From the NCBI GenBank assembly GCA_006546595.1, contig VIAD01000001.1, positions 151,258 to 215,257 of the forward strand: 64,000 nt of DNA, given 5' to 3'. Below are positions 60,956-64,000 of the stretch, in pieces. The notes beneath the pieces are model-generated. The model made no database searches and was not told where the DNA came from. It saw only the letters and a program-made list of their open reading frames with translations. Within the stretch, counting starts at the first letter, position 1. Each line of letters opens with the position of its first letter. Made by a program: the position numbers and the translations under genes. The DNA is from Moraxellaceae bacterium AER2_44_116 (GTDB taxonomy: Bacteria > Pseudomonadota > Gammaproteobacteria > Pseudomonadales > Moraxellaceae).

Positions 60956-62134
60956 ATGAAAAAGTTACTCGCTCTCTCTATTTGTGTTGCTACTTTTTGC
61001 CCAACATTGGCGTTGGCTGATGCCCAAGAATTAATTACTGCGATTAATAGTGGTAAAGCGACCGTTGATGTGCGTTTACGCAGCGAGCGTGTCAGTGATG
61101 ATGCGGTCAAGAATGATGCTCATGCTGAAACCATTCGCACGGTGTTAAGTTATAAAACAGCCGACTACCAAGGATTTACAGGCTTTTTACAATTTGAAGA
61201 TGTCACTAATTTGGGTGAAGAACGTTATAACAATACCATTGGCGCGAAAACAACCTATGCAGCGATTGCCGATCCTGCGTTAACTCAAGTCAATCAAGCA
61301 TTTATTGAAGCCTATGGTGTGAAATTGGGTCGTCAAAAAGTTGTTTATGACAATGCGCGTTTTATTGGTGATGTCGGTTGGAGACAAAATGACCAAACGT
61401 TTGACGCGGTGAGCTATACCAATAAAGTCTTAGTACCTAGCACAACTTTTTCATTAGCTTACTTAAATAAAATCAACAACATCGTTGGTAAAGTTATTCC
61501 TGTTTCTGCGCCATTAGTTAACGTGCGTTACAGTAAAGTGTCGGGGGATTTTGGTGTTAATGCCAGTGCGTTTTACTATGGCATTGAATATGACACTACA
61601 CCCGCCGATTCGTTTCAAGACCTTGGTTTGAAAGTGGATGGTTCAGTCAAAGACTTTTTGTATGAAGTATCCTTTGCACAACAATCTGCGTATGCCGATG
61701 GCACAAAAGCCAATGTGCCTGATGCCAATTACCATGATATTCAACTAGGCTACACGTTTGGCCCTGTGACCCTCAAAGCGCAACAAGAAGTTTTAGAGGC
61801 AAAGTTCAAAACGCCTTTGGCAACATTACATGCGTTTAATGGTTGGGCAGACCGCTTTTTAGCAACACCCGCCAAAGGTTTAGAAGATACTAATATCAAA
61901 TTGTTGGCCAAGTATTGGGGCATGAACTTTGTTGTTGCGGCACATGAGTTTAAAGCCGAAACCGATGGCACAAAATATGGTCAAGAAATTGATTTCTCTG
62001 TAGCGAAAAACATCAACAAAAACCTATCGTTGTTGGTCAAAGCAGCACAATACAGTGGCGAAAGCTCTGCACCAACGTTGGCATTAAAAAGTGATGTGAA
62101 TAAGACATGGTTACAACTAGCTTATAAGTTTTAA
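60956..62134 (+). CDS. Outer-membrane porin-like protein, probable nitrate-module porin
   Basis: About 392 residues from the ATG at 60956, with a clear signal peptide (MKKLLALSICVATFCPTLALADA). The rest is beta-rich with alternating hydrophobic strands and ends in a C-terminal Phe (WLQLAYKF), the outer-membrane insertion signal. The composition and VDVRLRSERVSDD/YQGFTGFLQFEDVTNLGEERYN segments resemble the alginate-export/porin superfamily. Its place directly downstream of nrtABC suggests it admits nitrate. The substrate is inferred only from position. Confidence 0.72.
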   Translation: MKKLLALSICVATFCPTLALADAQELITAINSGKATVDVRLRSERVSDDAVKNDAHAETIRTVLSYKTADYQGFTGFLQFEDVTNLGEERYNNTIGAKTTYAAIADPALTQVNQAFIEAYGVKLGRQKVVYDNARFIGDVGWRQNDQTFDAVSYTNKVLVPSTTFSLAYLNKINNIVGKVIPVSAPLVNVRYSKVSGDFGVNASAFYYGIEYDTTPADSFQDLGLKVDGSVKDFLYEVSFAQQSAYADGTKANVPDANYHDIQLGYTFGPVTLKAQQEVLEAKFKTPLATLHAFNGWADRFLATPAKGLEDTNIKLLAKYWGMNFVVAAHEFKAETDGTKYGQEIDFSVAKNINKNLSLLVKAAQYSGESSAPTLALKSDVNKTWLQLAYKF

Positions 62135-62151
62135 GTGCATTTATCTCAAGG

Positions 62152-62223
62152 CTTCGACTCCGCTCAGCCACCCCGACCACGCTTAGTCAGCATAAAGAAA
62201 CTGTTCCCTGAGCGGAGTCGAAG
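62152..62223. repeat. TTCGACTCCGCTCAG-type inverted repeat, copy 3
   Basis: Perfect CTTCGACTCCGCTCAG / CTGAGCGGAGTCGAAG arms with a 40-base core that matches copy 1 in inverted orientation. It lies just after the porin gene. Confidence 0.93.
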
Positions 62224-62259
62224 GGATAACACAACCTGAACTTTAACTTTGCTATAAAT

Positions 62260-62285
62260 AGCCGTCATTCGACGGCTTTTTCTTT
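62260..62285 (+). terminator. Intrinsic terminator after the porin
   Basis: AGCCGTC-ATTC-GACGGCT is a perfect 7-bp stem followed by TTTTCTTTTT. It ends the nrt-porin region. Confidence 0.9.
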
Positions 62286-62345
62286 TTCGTGCTTTTCATC
62301 CTAAGCACGTTATTATGTATGCCAAACCAATAACGAGTAATTTTT

Positions 62346-63410
62346 ATGACGTGGTGGCAAAAGAGCTTGAGCTGTAGTGTCGCTTTTTTCCTGACGGGTT
62401 GTCAGTCTTTGCAGTATTATGGACATTCCATTAAAGGACAATGGCAAATAATTAGTCAACGCCAAGCTATTTCAACCGTGATGGCTCATCCTAAAACACC
62501 ACCCCAGTTAGTTCATCAATTACACATTATTCAAAATATTCGTCTGTTCGCTGTGGGTTTAGGATTACCCACGCAAGGTCAATATGACACTTATGTGGAT
62601 ATTCATCGGCCTTATGCTATGTGGTCGGTGGCAGCAACGCCTGAGTTGTCATTATCCGCAAAAACATGGTGTTATTGGTTTGTGGGTTGTTTAGGTTATC
62701 GAGGTTTTTTTGAGCAAGGTTTAGCAGAGTCATTTGAAAAACAATTAAAAACAGCAGGTTACGATACCTATTTAAGCCGAGTGACAGCGTATTCTACTTT
62801 AGGTTGGTTTAGAGATTCGGTACTCAGCAGTTATGTGAATAAATCGGAAAATGAGTTGGCAGAGTTGTTATTTCATGAGTTGGCGCATCAAGTGGTATAT
62901 GTCAAAGGTGATGCGATGTTTAATGAAAGTTTTGCCGATGTGGTGGCCGAAGAAGGCTTGAAGCGGTATTTAATCGGTCGTCCCGATGGTTTTCAACAGA
63001 TCGTGACGCGCAAAAAACGGCAACAGCAGTTTACCCAATTAGTGTTAGATTATCGCCAACAATTGCAGCAAGTCTATGGCTCTCACAAGACGAACGAAGA
63101 AAAACGTCTGTATAAAAAAAACTTATTTTTAGGGCTACAACAAAATTATCAACAGCTTAAAGATGAGCAATGGCAAGGTTATAAAGCGTATGATGCGTGG
63201 TTTGCCGAGTTAAGTAATGCCAAGTTAAACAGTATTTCGGTTTACAATGGCCTCGTGCCTGCATTACAGGTGATATTACAGGCCAATAACTTTGATTTAC
63301 CTACATTTTATAAAACCTGTCAACGTCTCGCGAAGCTGTCTAAAGCAGAGCGTCATCGTATGTTAAGTGACACTTTTCAACATCCAGATTTGCCATTGAG
63401 TTTCCCATGA
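62346..63410 (+). CDS. Putative aminopeptidase lipoprotein (Aminopep family)
   Basis: A 354-residue lipoprotein with lipobox FLTGC (C19). The zinc-metallopeptidase site HELAHQVVYVKGDAMFNESFADVVAEEG (HExxH with the third glutamate in NESFAD) and YVNKSENELAELLFHELAHQ match the PF10023-type putative aminopeptidase family. The substrate is unknown. Its last codons overlap the glpG start (ATGA). Confidence 0.85.
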   Translation: MTWWQKSLSCSVAFFLTGCQSLQYYGHSIKGQWQIISQRQAISTVMAHPKTPPQLVHQLHIIQNIRLFAVGLGLPTQGQYDTYVDIHRPYAMWSVAATPELSLSAKTWCYWFVGCLGYRGFFEQGLAESFEKQLKTAGYDTYLSRVTAYSTLGWFRDSVLSSYVNKSENELAELLFHELAHQVVYVKGDAMFNESFADVVAEEGLKRYLIGRPDGFQQIVTRKKRQQQFTQLVLDYRQQLQQVYGSHKTNEEKRLYKKNLFLGLQQNYQQLKDEQWQGYKAYDAWFAELSNAKLNSISVYNGLVPALQVILQANNFDLPTFYKTCQRLAKLSKAERHRMLSDTFQHPDLPLSFP

Positions 63411-64000
63411 TTGAGTTAACGGCTTTTAAGGAGCAACGTATTGCTCTGGCTTTGAGTGATTATTTACGCTCATTAGGCATTGCTAATCACATTGACATTG
63501 AGCCTGATCGCTTTGCCATTATGCTTAATCATCCTGACGATTTAGAACGCGCACATCACGAATTAGATGGATTTTTACATAATCCCAACGATGCACGATA
63601 CTGGCAAGCGTCATGGCAAACTGGGCAGTTAGTTAAGCCCTTAGCCAGCGAGCAAGAGACGAGCATAAAAGATATTATGCACAATTTATGGGCGCGTTCG
63701 GGTATTTTTACCTTGTTGATTAGCGTTATTTGTCTTGCTGTTTACCTCGCACTAGAAGGGGTGGGTAAGCCAATTTTTGATCTGTTTAGCTATCCTAGTC
63801 ATATAAACGACCTTAAGCAAAGTCATGAATACTGGCGATTATTAACCCCCGTTTTTTTACATTTTGGTGCGATGCACATTATTTTTAATTTGATTTGGTG
63901 GTGGGATTTAGGTGGTTTAATTGAACGTACCCAGTCAAAAATGCAACTGTTAGGCGTATTTCTAGCAACGGCATTGCTGAGTAATTTTGCCCAATACCTC
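63407..64000 (+). CDS. glpG: GlpG rhomboid protease (cut by window edge)
   Basis: 198 codons are visible. A cytoplasmic N-terminal domain (about 1-85, FKEQRIALALSDYLRSLGIANHIDIEPDRFAIMLNHPDD) is the GlpG-type regulatory domain. It is followed by the first rhomboid helices and HFGAMHIIFNLIWWWDLGGLIERTQS, the highly conserved L1/helix-2 block. The catalytic Ser and His lie beyond the window. The overlap with the previous stop suggests co-translation. Confidence 0.94.
   Translation, partial: MIELTAFKEQRIALALSDYLRSLGIANHIDIEPDRFAIMLNHPDDLERAHHELDGFLHNPNDARYWQASWQTGQLVKPLASEQETSIKDIMHNLWARSGIFTLLISVICLAVYLALEGVGKPIFDLFSYPSHINDLKQSHEYWRLLTPVFLHFGAMHIIFNLIWWWDLGGLIERTQSKMQLLGVFLATALLSNFAQYL

Overview
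The window is about 64 kb of chromosomal DNA from a gammaproteobacterium of moderate to low GC. Gene order supports this: ruvA-ruvB-ybgC-tolQ-tolR-tolA, leuS-lptE-holA, proA...nadD-rsfS-rlmH-mrdA-rodA-mltB-rlpA, miaB-phoH-ybeY...corC-lnt and ccmABCDE are all classic gammaproteobacterial blocks. The nitrate uptake genes, large secreted propeller proteins and many dispersed palindromic repeats would fit a Thiotrichales/Beggiatoa-like bacterium. That placement is an inference from style, not shown by any marker.

Layout. 1-5.9 kb (minus strand): Tol-Pal genes with a repeat-bearing tolA that runs off the left edge, ruvBA, tRNA-Asp and tRNA-Val with their own promoter and terminator, a DUF2939 protein, and the PEP synthase regulator divergent from ppsA (6-8.4 kb). 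8.5-12.2 kb: two AT-rich hypothetical genes that are paralogues; the second has lost its C-terminal half and keeps a 17-codon scar of it. 12.4-30.3 kb: a flavin oxidoreductase, then a long minus-strand cell-wall, ribosome and NAD cluster (rlpA, mltB, rodA, mrdA, rlmH, rsfS, nadD, proA, holA, lptE, leuS). An alpha/beta hydrolase with a PilZ-like tail and a methyltransferase interrupt this cluster. 30.3-37.4 kb: a YdcF-type protein, an RCC1-repeat lipoprotein, an epimerase, two COG0523 GTPases (the first behind a perfect Zur-like palindrome) and a glycosyltransferase. 37.3-46.2 kb: lnt-corC and ybeY-phoH-miaB, usually contiguous, here split by a plus-strand block (small lipoprotein, GAF histidine kinase, beta-propeller lipoprotein). 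46.4-52.3 kb: slt and three tandem paralogous solute-binding-like proteins. 52.5-55.3 kb: ccmABCDE without ccmFGH.

55.4-62.1 kb is a nitrate-assimilation module: NasT (ANTAR regulator), NrtA-NrtB-NrtC and a probable porin. It has the clearest regulatory logic in the window. Near-consensus sigma-54 promoters lie before nasT and nrtA, NtrC-like half-sites lie upstream of the nrtA promoter, and the nrtA leader begins with two hairpins bearing A1/G4 hexaloops. The second hairpin shares bases with an intrinsic terminator, which is the expected architecture of a NasT antitermination switch. The window ends with a metallopeptidase lipoprotein and the start of glpG.

Several families of dispersed inverted repeats (TTCGACTCCGCTCAG type, GTAGGGGCGAA type, GTAGGATGGGT type, CCCTCACCCC type) and one 99-bp MITE-like element sit in intergenic gaps. 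No transposase, CRISPR array or prophage was seen.
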